Of a stretch of DNA of 64,000 nt, positions 11,554 to 21,007 are shown in pieces. The notes beneath the pieces are model-generated. The model had not been told where the DNA came from, searched no databases, and saw only the letters and a program-made list of their open reading frames with translations. The stretch comes from Plantactinospora sp. KBS50 (GTDB taxonomy: Bacteria > Actinomycetota > Actinomycetes > Mycobacteriales > Micromonosporaceae), in assembly GCF_002285795.1 (NCBI RefSeq), contig NZ_CP022961.1:4344001-4408000 (forward strand), in the 5' to 3' direction. Both the position numbers and the translations under genes were made by a program. Position 1 is the stretch's first letter. The number at the start of each line of letters is the position of its first letter.

Positions 11554-14500
11554 GCGGCCCTGGGCTCCAAGGCATCCACGCCGTCGGCGGCGTCGTACCA
11601 CCCGGCCTGCTCGCCCGCATCCAAGCCGGCGAACTCAAGGACCCTGCCGGGCTCGCACCAGCCTCCTACCACCTCGTCGGCCGCGAAACCGTCCGCGACG
11701 CGGCCAGCCGAGCCTGGTCCTATCTGCGCGGCGCCTGGACCGCCTGGCGCGAGCACACCGCCACCCAACCACCCGGCACGCACGGGATCGCCGCAGCCCG
11801 GGAACGGTGGCTGCTGGTCCTGCTCCGCGAACTCGGCTACGGACAGGTCCCAGCACTACCCGCTGGCTACACCATCGACGAGCGGCACTACCCCGTCTCC
11901 CACGCCTGGCAACACGTACCGATCCATCTGCTCGGCCCTGGCGTCGACCTCAACCACCGCAACGCTGACGTCCCCGGCGCCGCCCGCGCCCCGCAGGCCA
12001 TGCTGCAAGAGCTGCTCAACCGTAGCGACGCCCACCTGTGGGGCATCCTGTCCAACGGGCTACGCTTACGGCTTCTCCGCGACTCCACCGCCCTCGCCGG
12101 CTCCGCCTACCTCGAATTCGACCTCGAAACGATCTTCGACGGCGAGCTCTACCCCGAGTTCCTCCTCATGTGGCAGCTCTGCCACGTCTCCCGACTGGAA
12201 CAGCGACCGACCGATGTCGACACGGCGGCGAGCCCCGCAGGCTGTTGGCTGGAGGTCTGGCGCGGCGAAGCCGCCGAAGCCGGAACCCGGATGCTCGACC
12301 GACTGCGTGACGGTGTCGCCGATGCCATCGCCGCGCTCGGCACCGGATTCATCCGGCACCCCGCGAACCGGCCCCTCGTCGAGGCGCTTCGCAGCGGCAC
12401 CCTCAGCACCGCCCAGTACCACCGGGCGCTGCTGCGCCTGGTCTACCGACTGCTGTTCTGCTTCGTCGCCGAAGACCGCGACGCGCTGCTCCACCCGAAC
12501 GCCACCGCCCAGGCACGGGACCGATACAGCCGCTACTTCTCCACCGCGAGGCTGCGCAAACTGTCCCGCAGCCGCGCCGGCAGCCCACACCCGGACCTCT
12601 GGCAAGCACAGACTCTCGTCCTACGCGCCCTCGGCGGCCACGGCCACCCCGGCCTCGGACTACCGCCGCTGGCCGGACTCTTCGACCCCGACCCACACCT
12701 ACCGACCATCGACCGGCTCCCCGCAGATCCACTGCTCGGCTGCGAGCTGACCAACGAAGACCTGCTCACCGCCGTCCGCAAACTCGCCTGGGTAGCTCTG
12801 CCGGGGCAGCGCGTACAGCCCGTCGACTACCGCAACCTCGGCGCCGAAGAACTCGGCAGCGTTTACGAGTCGCTCCTCGAACTCGTACCCCGCGTCGACC
12901 TGACCGACCGCACCTTCCAGCTCGTCACCGTCTCCGGCAACGACCGCAAGACCAGCGGCTCCTACTACACCCCACCCAGCCTCGTATCAGCACTCCTCGA
13001 CACCGCACTCGACCCGCTCCTCGACGAAGCCACCGCCGACGCATCCAGCCCAACCGATGCCGAAACCCGCCTGCTCGCCCTGACCGTCTGCGACCCCGCC
13101 TGCGGCTCGGGCCACTTCCTCGTCGCCGCCGCCCGCCGCATCGCCCGCCGCCTGGCGCAAGTCCGCTCCGGCGACGATGAACCCACCCCCGCGCAGATCC
13201 AACACGCCCTGCGCGACGTCGTCGGGCACTGCATCTACGGCGTTGACCTCAACGATCTCGCCGCCGAACTGGCCAAAGTGTCGCTCTGGCTGGAGGCCCT
13301 GGAACCGGGTAAACCACTGGGCTTCCTCGACGCCCGCATCCGCATTGGCAACTCCCTGCTCGGCGTGACCCCCGCACTGTTGCACGGCCCCGTGCCCGAC
13401 GAGGCATTCAAAGACCTGGAAGGCGACGACAAGAAGACCGCCGCGGCAGTCCGCAAGCGCAACAAGGCCCAAGCTGTCGGCAAGGACGGATACGCGCAGG
13501 ACCTCCTCTTCGTCGGCGGCCCAGCGATCTCCAACGCCGACCTCGCCGCACAGCGAACCGCACTGCTCGATCTGCCCGAAGACGTCGATTCGGTCCGCGC
13601 CCAAGCAGATCGGTGGGAAAAGCACGAACAGTCCCCCGAATACCGCGCACAGCGCCTTCACGCTGACACCTGGTGCGCCGCGTTCGTCTGGCCGATGCCC
13701 GAGCCAGGGACCGGTTCCGTACCGGAGCCACCCACCAACGCGATCATGCGCGCCATCGCCGACAACCCACTGAGCCAGGTGCACGCCCACCTGACCGAGT
13801 ACGCTGCGCAAATCGCAGCGCAGTACAGATTCTTCCATTGGCACCTCGAATTCCCCGAGATCTTTCACGTCGATCACGCGACGGTCGACGCAACGCTGCG
13901 GGGCTGGAACGGCGGCTTCTCATGCGTCCTCGGAAACCCGCCCTGGGAACGGGTCAAGCTCCAGGAGAAGGAGTTCTTCGCCGTCCGCCACCCTGAAATC
14001 GCAAACGCCGCCACGGCCGCCGCCAGGAAGAAACTTATCGCAGGTCTCCAAAATTCTGAGAGTGCCGCCGATCGCGCACTGCACGAAGAATGGACGGCAG
14101 CTCTGCGTGTGTCTGACGGGACAAGCGCGTTAATTCGTAGATCGGCACGCTTCCCGCTGACCGCCACAGGCGATATCAACACCTACGCAATCTTCGCCGA
14201 AGCTGCGCTCTCCATCATGAGCCCGACCGGACGGCTTGGCATAATACTGCCGACCGGCATCGCTACCGATGCAACTACCCAGCGATTCTTCCGCGAATTG
14301 ATCACAAGACACTCGCTGGTATCCCTCTACGACTTCGAGAATGAGGAAAAGATTTTCGCCGACGTCAATAATCGACCCAGGTTTTGCTTACTATGCTTGA
14401 CCGGAAAGCAAGCGGGGCGGATCTCGCTGGCGTTTCGACTCCGGCAACCGAGTCAGATTAGCGACCATGCATACGAAATCACACCGGACGAGATTCTACT

Positions 14501-15647
14501 TCTCAACCCGAACACGGGCACCTGCCCTGCATGCTCATCCCGCCGTGATGCCGAAATCGCCATCGACATCTACCGCCGCATTCCGGTGCTGTGGCTGGAA
14601 GGGGAGGTAGACGGCAATCCGTGGGGATTGTCGTTCATGCGTATGCTCGATATGTCTACCGACTCGGGACACTTTGTTGCGGCAGCGAAAGCCGATTCAG
14701 ATGGCTGGTCGCGTAAGGGCGGCTACTATCGGCGCGGCCATGAAAGTCTCCTGCCATTGTATGAAGCGAAGATGCTGCACCACTATGATCATCGATTCTC
14801 TACCTATGAGGGTGCAACGCAGGCGCAAATTAACAAAGGCACGTTACCGAGGCTGGACGACACCGCCCACGCGGATCCGTTGGCCCACACACTGCCGCAA
14901 CACTGGGTGCCAGAATCTGTAGTTGAAGAGAGGCTGGCGAGCGACCCGAAGCGAGCGCGGCCGGGTTGGTCGCATGACTGGCTGCTCGGATGGCGTGACG
15001 TTGCACGTGTCACCGAAGAACGCACCTTCATTACGACGGTAATCCCTCGTGTGGCGGTAGGTCATAAATACCTCTTGGCGCTTCCACGCGAGGGTTCCAT
15101 TGCATGCTTACATGCAAACCTTAGTACCTTTATCTTTGACTACGTTGCCCGCCAAAAGTTGTCGGGCGCAAGTATGAGTTACTTCATCACCAAGCAACTC
15201 CCTGCATTGCCCCCGAGCGCCTACCGACGTGGCGTGCCGTGGTGCGATAGCAACGGGAACCTTGAATCATGGATCAAGGTTCGCGTGTTGGAGTTGAGCT
15301 TCAATTCCTACGATATGCGAGGGTATGCGCGCGAACTAGACGATGAGGGTCAACCTTTTGTGTGGGCGAGTGGTCGGCGGGAACTTTTGCGGGCCGAGTT
15401 GGACGCGGCGTATTTCCACCTCTACGGGGTTGGTCGTAGCGATGTCGACTACGTCATGGACAGTTTCAACCTCGTTCGCAAGGATGACGAGAGAATCTAC
15501 GGTGATTACCGCACCAAACGGATGATCCTGGAGATCTACGACGCCATGCAGCACGCGATCAACACGGGTAAGCCGTACACCACCATCGTGGATCCACCGC
15601 CCGGCCATGGTGCGCGTCACCCGGCACGAGATGAGGCACTTGCATGA
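11550..15647 (+). CDS. DrmMI-like N6-adenine DNA methyltransferase (Eco57I/type IIG-like)
   Basis: 1365 residues. S-adenosylmethionine motif I is VCDPACGSGHFLVAAARR (about residue 514) and the amino-methylase catalytic motif is LGNPPWERV (about 796), so it is a gamma-type N6-adenine enzyme. About 480 residues of helical scaffold precede it and a target-recognition half follows. No PD-(D/E)XK motif is evident at the N-terminus, so it is probably methylation only, as in DISARM DrmMI. It is linked by ATGA overlaps on both sides. From about 14.0 to 15.6 kb base composition falls to roughly 45-57% GC with A/T-ending codons, unlike the N-terminal half; this covers the end of the catalytic domain and the recognition region and suggests recombination of the specificity part. 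Expected role: marks host DNA as self for the operon's effectors. Confidence 0.85.
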   Translation: MSGPGLQGIHAVGGVVPPGLLARIQAGELKDPAGLAPASYHLVGRETVRDAASRAWSYLRGAWTAWREHTATQPPGTHGIAAARERWLLVLLRELGYGQVPALPAGYTIDERHYPVSHAWQHVPIHLLGPGVDLNHRNADVPGAARAPQAMLQELLNRSDAHLWGILSNGLRLRLLRDSTALAGSAYLEFDLETIFDGELYPEFLLMWQLCHVSRLEQRPTDVDTAASPAGCWLEVWRGEAAEAGTRMLDRLRDGVADAIAALGTGFIRHPANRPLVEALRSGTLSTAQYHRALLRLVYRLLFCFVAEDRDALLHPNATAQARDRYSRYFSTARLRKLSRSRAGSPHPDLWQAQTLVLRALGGHGHPGLGLPPLAGLFDPDPHLPTIDRLPADPLLGCELTNEDLLTAVRKLAWVALPGQRVQPVDYRNLGAEELGSVYESLLELVPRVDLTDRTFQLVTVSGNDRKTSGSYYTPPSLVSALLDTALDPLLDEATADASSPTDAETRLLALTVCDPACGSGHFLVAAARRIARRLAQVRSGDDEPTPAQIQHALRDVVGHCIYGVDLNDLAAELAKVSLWLEALEPGKPLGFLDARIRIGNSLLGVTPALLHGPVPDEAFKDLEGDDKKTAAAVRKRNKAQAVGKDGYAQDLLFVGGPAISNADLAAQRTALLDLPEDVDSVRAQADRWEKHEQSPEYRAQRLHADTWCAAFVWPMPEPGTGSVPEPPTNAIMRAIADNPLSQVHAHLTEYAAQIAAQYRFFHWHLEFPEIFHVDHATVDATLRGWNGGFSCVLGNPPWERVKLQEKEFFAVRHPEIANAATAAARKKLIAGLQNSESAADRALHEEWTAALRVSDGTSALIRRSARFPLTATGDINTYAIFAEAALSIMSPTGRLGIILPTGIATDATTQRFFRELITRHSLVSLYDFENEEKIFADVNNRPRFCLLCLTGKQAGRISLAFRLRQPSQISDHAYEITPDEILLLNPNTGTCPACSSRRDAEIAIDIYRRIPVLWLEGEVDGNPWGLSFMRMLDMSTDSGHFVAAAKADSDGWSRKGGYYRRGHESLLPLYEAKMLHHYDHRFSTYEGATQAQINKGTLPRLDDTAHADPLAHTLPQHWVPESVVEERLASDPKRARPGWSHDWLLGWRDVARVTEERTFITTVIPRVAVGHKYLLALPREGSIACLHANLSTFIFDYVARQKLSGASMSYFITKQLPALPPSAYRRGVPWCDSNGNLESWIKVRVLELSFNSYDMRGYARELDDEGQPFVWASGRRELLRAELDAAYFHLYGVGRSDVDYVMDSFNLVRKDDERIYGDYRTKRMILEIYDAMQHAINTGKPYTTIVDPPPGHGARHPARDEALA

Positions 15648-17899
15648 GTGACAGCCAGGTGATCCTCCCGACGCGTAATGACGGGCTGGTCCGGCAGGTC
15701 GGTCGGGAACTCATTGAGCAGGGCTTTCAGCACGGTCGCTCACTGTTCACACCCGAGCGGTCGGTATGGAACCCGGACACAGCGGGCGAACTGCACCGTC
15801 GCTACAACGAGCAGCCGGACCTTGGCGTGGACCCATTCCTGGTCAAGCTGCGTCGTCAGCTTGGCTCTGCCTCTGATGATGCGATCCAGCTTGCGGCGGA
15901 GTTGTTGACGCTGCAAGGGCTTCCGCTGGTCAACCTGACGACCGCAACGCTCCATGCTCGTGTCACCGCAGTGTTGGGCTGGATGCGCGAGCCGGTCACC
16001 GTTCCCGACCATGTCCTCGCCGCCTTCACTCAGGGAACGTGGAACGGCGGGATCGGCGCGCACACGATGCTGTGGAAGTGGCTGGCCGACGCGGTCGAGC
16101 TTGTCTGCGGCTGGTGGTCGCTCCCGCAGGACCAGCGGGAGCGTGCGTTCGCCGATCCGTGGGCGTGGCAGGACGCCGTCTACCAGTACAAGCTCATGCC
16201 GTCGCTGCGTGAAGAGCTGCTGTACCTAAGATTCCCGTCGTACTTCCTGCCGATCCTTAACATGGCCCACAAGAAGGCGATCCGCGACGCGTTCGCCGAT
16301 CCGACTACGCCGTCGACCGGTGACCTTAACCGGGATCTCTTTGCCACAACAGTCAGGATTCAAGGTCAGCTCGGGCAGCCAGTCGACTTCTACCAGCAGC
16401 CATTCGTGGCGCAGTGGCGTAAGCAGGCCGAGAGACCACCGGGCGAGCGTCGGGCCTGGCTCGTCCGACCCCGGCAAGGTGGACATGATCTGGTGGAGCG
16501 CTGGAGCGCGGAGTCGTTCGTCTCCCTTGCCGCCTCTCATCTGGGCGAGGTGTCGCCTGGCGCGTCCAGGGCTGAGGTCCGGGCCGCGGTCGAGGCGGGC
16601 TACCAGCATCTGGACTATGCCCAGCGGGTAAGCCTGGCCAACGAGTACCACGCGTTCCTGTCTCAGATGGACAGTGATGACGTCGTCGTGACCCTGGTCG
16701 ACGACCAGCTGTATGTCGGTGTTCTCGACGGCGATCCGGAATACAGTCCGACCGATGGCGGCGCGCGCTTGCGCCGGGCCGCTGGATGGCTGGCGAGCGC
16801 CCCGATCGCGGTGGACGCGTTGCCGGCGCCGTTGCCGGCCGAGCTGGATCAGCAGGGCACGGTGGTTGACCTGACCGGCGCGTTGGACGTGTTGGCCGGG
16901 CTCGTCGAGGTTGATGCGGAGACCCTGGAGGCGCCAAGCCCGCCGGACCGGATGCAGCCGACCGTCCGCGTTGTCCCGAAGCTGCCGGCGGTGACGGATG
17001 CCCTGGCCACGCGGCTGTACATCGACCGGGCATGGTTGCATGACCTTCTGGGGTTGTGGCAGGAACGTTCACAAATCGTCCTCTACGGGCCGCCGGGCAC
17101 CGGCAAGACCTACCTCGCGCGGGCGCTCGCCGCGCATGTGGCCGAGCGGGACGCGGTCCGTCTGGTGCAATTTCACCCCTCGTATGCCTACGAGGACTTT
17201 TTTGAGGGATTCCGCCCCATCGAAGGCGCCGACGGCGGACCGGTGAGCTTCGCCAAGACACCCGGTCCGCTGCGCGAGATCGCCGCCGAGGCCAGGAACA
17301 ATCCGGAGAAGCCGTACGTCCTGATCGTCGACGAGATCAACCGGGCGAACCTGGCCAAGGTCTTCGGCGAGCTGTACTTCCTGCTGGAGTACCGCGAGGC
17401 GACCATTCGCCTGCAATACTCCCCGTCCGAGGCGTTCAACCTGCCGCCCAACGTGTTCATCATCGGCACGATGAACACAGCCGACCGTTCGATCGCGTTG
17501 GTGGACGCCGCGATCCGGCGCCGGTTCGCGTTCATCGAGCTGCATCCCGACGATCCGCCCGTGCGTGACGTGCTGGGCAACTGGTTGACGGCGAACGGCA
17601 AGGACGGCGATGAACGGGCCGTGCTGCTGGCGGCGCTCAACGAGTCGATCGGTGAGGAGGACCACGACTTCAAGATCGGCCCGTCGTACCTGATGAAACC
17701 GAACCTCGACAGCGAGGCCGCGCTCGACCGGGTGTGGCGGTACGACCTGATGCCGCTGCTGGAGGAGCACTACTACGGCCGGCTCACACGGACCCAGATC
17801 CGCAATCGGTTCGGGCTCGCGGCCATCCGCGCCCGGATTATCCCAGCGAATAGCGGCGCCTCACCGAGTACCGCCGACGAAGCGCCGCCGTCGGAATGA
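15644..17899 (+). CDS. McrB-like AAA+ GTPase
   Basis: 751 residues. The C-terminal third is a McrB-type AAA+ module: Walker A YGPPGTGKTYLARAL (about residue 481), FHPSYAYEDFFEGFRP, Walker B VLIVDEINRANLAKVFGE (about 558), and the family-specific GTMNTADRSIALVDAAIRRR (about 608). The first 450 residues are an uncharacterised helical and beta region that does not look like the Escherichia coli McrB methylcytosine-binding domain, so the recognised feature is probably different. It is coupled by ATGA to the methylase before it and to the McrC-like gene after it. The expected role is an NTP-driven translocase ring that activates McrC. The short AT-rich run at the 3' end of the methylase does not continue into this gene. 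Confidence 0.85.
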   Translation: MSDSQVILPTRNDGLVRQVGRELIEQGFQHGRSLFTPERSVWNPDTAGELHRRYNEQPDLGVDPFLVKLRRQLGSASDDAIQLAAELLTLQGLPLVNLTTATLHARVTAVLGWMREPVTVPDHVLAAFTQGTWNGGIGAHTMLWKWLADAVELVCGWWSLPQDQRERAFADPWAWQDAVYQYKLMPSLREELLYLRFPSYFLPILNMAHKKAIRDAFADPTTPSTGDLNRDLFATTVRIQGQLGQPVDFYQQPFVAQWRKQAERPPGERRAWLVRPRQGGHDLVERWSAESFVSLAASHLGEVSPGASRAEVRAAVEAGYQHLDYAQRVSLANEYHAFLSQMDSDDVVVTLVDDQLYVGVLDGDPEYSPTDGGARLRRAAGWLASAPIAVDALPAPLPAELDQQGTVVDLTGALDVLAGLVEVDAETLEAPSPPDRMQPTVRVVPKLPAVTDALATRLYIDRAWLHDLLGLWQERSQIVLYGPPGTGKTYLARALAAHVAERDAVRLVQFHPSYAYEDFFEGFRPIEGADGGPVSFAKTPGPLREIAAEARNNPEKPYVLIVDEINRANLAKVFGELYFLLEYREATIRLQYSPSEAFNLPPNVFIIGTMNTADRSIALVDAAIRRRFAFIELHPDDPPVRDVLGNWLTANGKDGDERAVLLAALNESIGEEDHDFKIGPSYLMKPNLDSEAALDRVWRYDLMPLLEEHYYGRLTRTQIRNRFGLAAIRARIIPANSGASPSTADEAPPSE

Positions 17900-19095
17900 G
17901 CTGGCTGCCGGTCAACCTCGCCGAGCTCGACAAGACCGGCGTTCGTCGGCAGCTCGACGACGATACCGCGAGCGCGTTGAGCAGCACCGGGCTCGTCGAG
18001 GTGCGTCCCGAGGGCGGTGGTTGGTGGCACCTGCTACCGGCCGGGAAGGTCGGCGCGGTCCGGATCGGCGGACTCGACGTCCAGGTGCAGCCGAAGGTGG
18101 GGATCGCCCGACTGCTGTTCCTGCTCGGCTACGCCCTGGATCCGGGGTTCAGGCCGGAAGACGTCACCGCGATACCCGAACCGGACCTGTGGCCGGCGTT
18201 GGCCGAGTCGTTGATCCGGCAGGCCGGACGCGCGCTCGCTCCCGGAGTTCTACAGGGGTACGTGTCGGTCGATGAGTCACTGCCATTGGTTCGCGGCCGG
18301 ATCCGGTTCGCCGACCAGTTCGCCCGCCGTCCCGGCATACCGCTGCCGATCGAGGTCCGCTTCGACGAGTACGCCGCGGATATCGCCGAGAACCAGATCC
18401 TTCGTACTGCCTTGCGGCGCATGATGGCGGTTCCTCGGTTGCCAGCCGGCGCGCGGGCTCGCCTCGCCCACCTTGACGGCCGGCTCGACGGCGTACGGGT
18501 GCTACCACATGGAGCGCCCCTGCCGGCCTGGCGCACGAGTCGGCTGAACGCCCGGTACGCCCCGGCGCTCAGGTTGGCCCAGCTGGTCCTCCGCTACCAG
18601 TCCGCAGAGCCTGGGCCTGGCGACGTTACCGTGGCCGCGTTCGTCGTGAACATGGCCAAGGTCTTCGAGGACTTCGTCACCACCGCTCTGCGCGTGGCGC
18701 TGGCCCCGTATCCTGGGCACACCGATGGCCAGTACCCGGCTCACCTCGACGTTGACCGGACCATCCCCATCCGGCCCGATGTGGTCCACGTCGTCAACGG
18801 CCAGCCGGTCGCGGTCTTCGACGCGAAGTACAAGCTTGAAGGCGCCAGCTCGGGTTTCCCGAACGCTGACGCGTACCAGATGCTCGCGTACTGCACGGCG
18901 CTGAAGCTGCGCCTCGGGTGGCTCATCTACGCTCAGGGCACGTCGGCGCCTGGCCGCCGCAGGATCCGCAACACCGAAATTGACGTCGTGCACTACCCGC
19001 TCGACTTGGCCGCGCCGCCGCGCCAAATTCTCGTAGAAATCGACGTCCTGGCGCACAAGGCCATGCAGAAGCACGCGGTGACGGAGGACCGTTGA
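17896..19095 (+). CDS. McrC-like nuclease subunit
   Basis: 399 residues. The N-terminal domain (about 1-180) has the McrC pattern of a beta-rich start followed by helices that end in VDESLPLVRGRIRF and YAADIAENQILRTALRRM. The C-terminal PD-(D/E)XK core is visible as IPIRPDVVHV (Asp about 294), VFDAKYKLEG (D-x-K about 308) and DAYQMLAYC. McrC contacts the McrB ring and cuts DNA. The start overlaps the mcrB-like stop by ATGA, so the two subunits are translationally coupled, and this is the last gene of the five-cistron operon. It ends only a few bases before the convergent integrase gene. The arrangement replaces the phospholipase-D-like DrmC nuclease expected at the end of a DISARM locus. Confidence 0.87.
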   Translation: MSWLPVNLAELDKTGVRRQLDDDTASALSSTGLVEVRPEGGGWWHLLPAGKVGAVRIGGLDVQVQPKVGIARLLFLLGYALDPGFRPEDVTAIPEPDLWPALAESLIRQAGRALAPGVLQGYVSVDESLPLVRGRIRFADQFARRPGIPLPIEVRFDEYAADIAENQILRTALRRMMAVPRLPAGARARLAHLDGRLDGVRVLPHGAPLPAWRTSRLNARYAPALRLAQLVLRYQSAEPGPGDVTVAAFVVNMAKVFEDFVTTALRVALAPYPGHTDGQYPAHLDVDRTIPIRPDVVHVVNGQPVAVFDAKYKLEGASSGFPNADAYQMLAYCTALKLRLGWLIYAQGTSAPGRRRIRNTEIDVVHYPLDLAAPPRQILVEIDVLAHKAMQKHAVTEDR

Positions 19096-19100
19096 GTGGG

Positions 19101-20637
19101 TCACGGCTCAGGCTCCGAACGCTCCGCCGTCCGGTCCTGCAGGCGGCAACGGTTCGGGGTGATGGCGAGCGGGTGTGGTTGGCCGGTCATGGCGGCCAGT
19201 GCGGTGGCGACGGCTTGTAGGTCGGCTTTGATGTAGGTGGTGGTGGCTGGGCCGGTGGAGTCGGTGTGTCCGGCGTAGGCGCGGGCGATGCCGTAGCCGT
19301 AGTGGCGTTCGACCCAGGTCAGGGTGGTGTGGCGTAGCCAGTGGGTGGAGATGGCCTGGGCGGCCACCCACGGCAGTTGTGCGCCGATGCGTTTCCATAG
19401 GTGGTCGTAGCGGCGGCTGGTGATTGGCCGACCGTTGCGGTAGCGCAACAGGCGGTCGGTGGGCAGGACCGCCCCACGGGCGCGGGCGTGTTCGTTGAGG
19501 TGGGTGGCCAGGTCGAGGGTTATGGGTTGCCAGCGCAGGGTGGCGCCCTTCTCGGTCAGTCGCACCAGCCCGCGGCTGGTGTCCAGGTCGGTCAGTCGTA
19601 GCCCGAGTGCGCCGCCACGGCGGCAGGCGGTCTCGGTGTGCAGACGCAGTACCAGAGAGTCGAGGATGAGGTCGTTGCCGCTGGTCCGAGCAGCGAGGTT
19701 GATCTCTTCGAGTTCGTCGGGGGTCAGGGCGCGGCGGGTGCTCGGTAGTCGGCGGGGCTTGAGCACCCGGTGGGCGGGGCTGGCGGTGGCGTCGATGAGT
19801 CTGTCGGCGATAGCCCGGTTGTAGATGGCGCGTGCGGCGGCGATGACGTGCTCGCCTGCGTGACGGCCGTTGCGGCTGTTGCGCCGTGACCGGGCGGTCG
19901 CGGCGATCTCTCGCTGCATGGCCTCGATGTCGCTGGCGGCGACAGCGTCCAACGGACGGTCGCCCCAGGCAGCGGCCATCCGCCGCCAGTAGGTGCCATA
20001 CGTGCGGTGGGCGCCCGGCCCGGCTGCGGCGATGACCTGGGGCAGGTACTCGGCCAGTGTCGGCAGACCCGGACCAGGCTCGGCCTGCAGATCGGCGAGG
20101 GTGACGCCCAAATGTGCCAGCATCTGCCGGGCAGCAGCGACACGGGCGGGATCAGCAGACACGACGACCACCGATCGCCTGGGCGTGGAGGTCGGTCAGC
20201 AGCCGTGTGACGGTACTGGCCGGATGAATTACCAGCAGGTCGTGGACGACCAGAGCGGCGAGCAGCAGCGGCTGCCCCGGCAGGATCGCGCTCATTTGCC
20301 GGACGTTCGCTGGTAACGGCAGTTCTCCTCGGCTGCCCACCACGTGTTGTCCGGCTGGCGCTGACGCGACCACGAGCATTCCGCCTTGTGGGTGGATGTC
20401 GATGCGGTGGCCCGCCGGCCAGCACAACGCCCCCAGCAGGCCGCGCTCGGTCACTCGACCGGATCGGTCCGGACGCGCCATACCGATCAACACCTCGTTC
20501 GATGAGGCGGTCGCTGGCGGATGTGGTGCGGGCAGCGCCGGCATCGGCGCCGGACCGGGGCGCTGTCTGTCGGGAAGCGGGGCCGGAATGAGCACGCCGA
20601 TGAGTCGCTCGCGGTCGCGGCGGCGGGTTGGTGTCAT
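19101..20637 (-). pseudogene. Tyrosine recombinase (integrase copy 1), frame broken at 20170
   Basis: The two frames together match the intact integrase at 62290-63807 almost residue for residue. The C-terminal catalytic domain is complete: TACRRGGALGLRL (Arg), HWLRHTTLTW (His-x-x-Arg), AYAGHTD, and the nucleophile in ATTTYIKADL. The N-terminal 150 residues (MTPTRRRDRERLIGVL onward) lie in another frame. Compared with copy 2, one extra A at 20170 splits a CCCC run and shifts the frame. The ATG at 20637 matches the start of copy 2. A GTG at 20171 could give a 356-residue protein that keeps the catalytic domain and part of the arm-binding region, so residual activity is possible. It lies beside an att repeat at 20786, as expected for the integrase of a tRNA-targeted element. 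Confidence 0.83.
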
Positions 20638-20801
20638 GACCGGCCCAACCGCGAAAGCGTCACTACGCGTCGACGGTGATGCGTAGCCCACCGACGCCCG
20701 CGATCATGGTTTACCGCAAGTATGCGGGGCAGACACCAACACGGAATCGAATCCGGTTCATGTCTGGTGAAGCTCCACCAGAACTGGTGTCCGAGGGGGG
20801 A
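19165..20801 (-). repeat. Long direct repeat, left copy (integrase plus att arm)
   Basis: This 1.6-kb segment is closely similar to 62339-63971, in the same orientation. Similarity begins inside the integrase C-terminus (GCGAG-GGGTGTGGTTGG), continues through the gene and its upstream arm region (AATCGAATC-GGTTCATG, CTCCACCA) and ends in the 16-base att core. Left of 19165 and right of 20801 the copies diverge. Homologous recombination between the copies would delete or circularise about 43 kb. Confidence 0.85.
20786..20801. repeat. att core, internal copy of the tRNA-Leu 3' end
   Basis: GGTGTCCGAGGGGGGA is identical to 63956-63971, which is the 3' end of a tRNA-Leu gene. Here no tRNA follows: the next bases (ATCGGCC) do not continue the T-arm. 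This is the expected scar where one element inserted beside an older one at the same tRNA, and it marks the boundary between the two elements. Confidence 0.8.
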
Positions 20802-20891
20802 TCGGCCACACGCACCCTGCACACCTGCCGGAAACAGGTGTTCATGCATCGGACGATAGAGTCCCGACGCCCAACGGTCAATCAGAGGCCT

Positions 20892-20932
20892 CCTGTGCCT
20901 TCCGCTCCGCGTAGCGGCGCGGAAGGCACAGG
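20892..20932 (-). terminator. Strong stem-loop downstream of the six-gene operon
   Basis: CCTGTGCCTTCCGC (20892-20905) and GCGGAAGGCACAGG (20919-20932) form a perfect 14-bp stem, with a further inner CCGC/GCGG pairing. It lies 76 bases beyond the stop of the last gene of the minus-strand operon, a suitable place for a terminator. There is no U-tract, as is common in high-GC actinomycetes. A recombination-related structure near the att site is an alternative. Confidence 0.5.
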
Positions 20933-21007
20933 GGTTCAGATCAGTGGCCAGCCGACCCGCGTACAACCGCGATAAGCTGTATGCACGCTCGAGGAACCGG
21001 ACATCAC

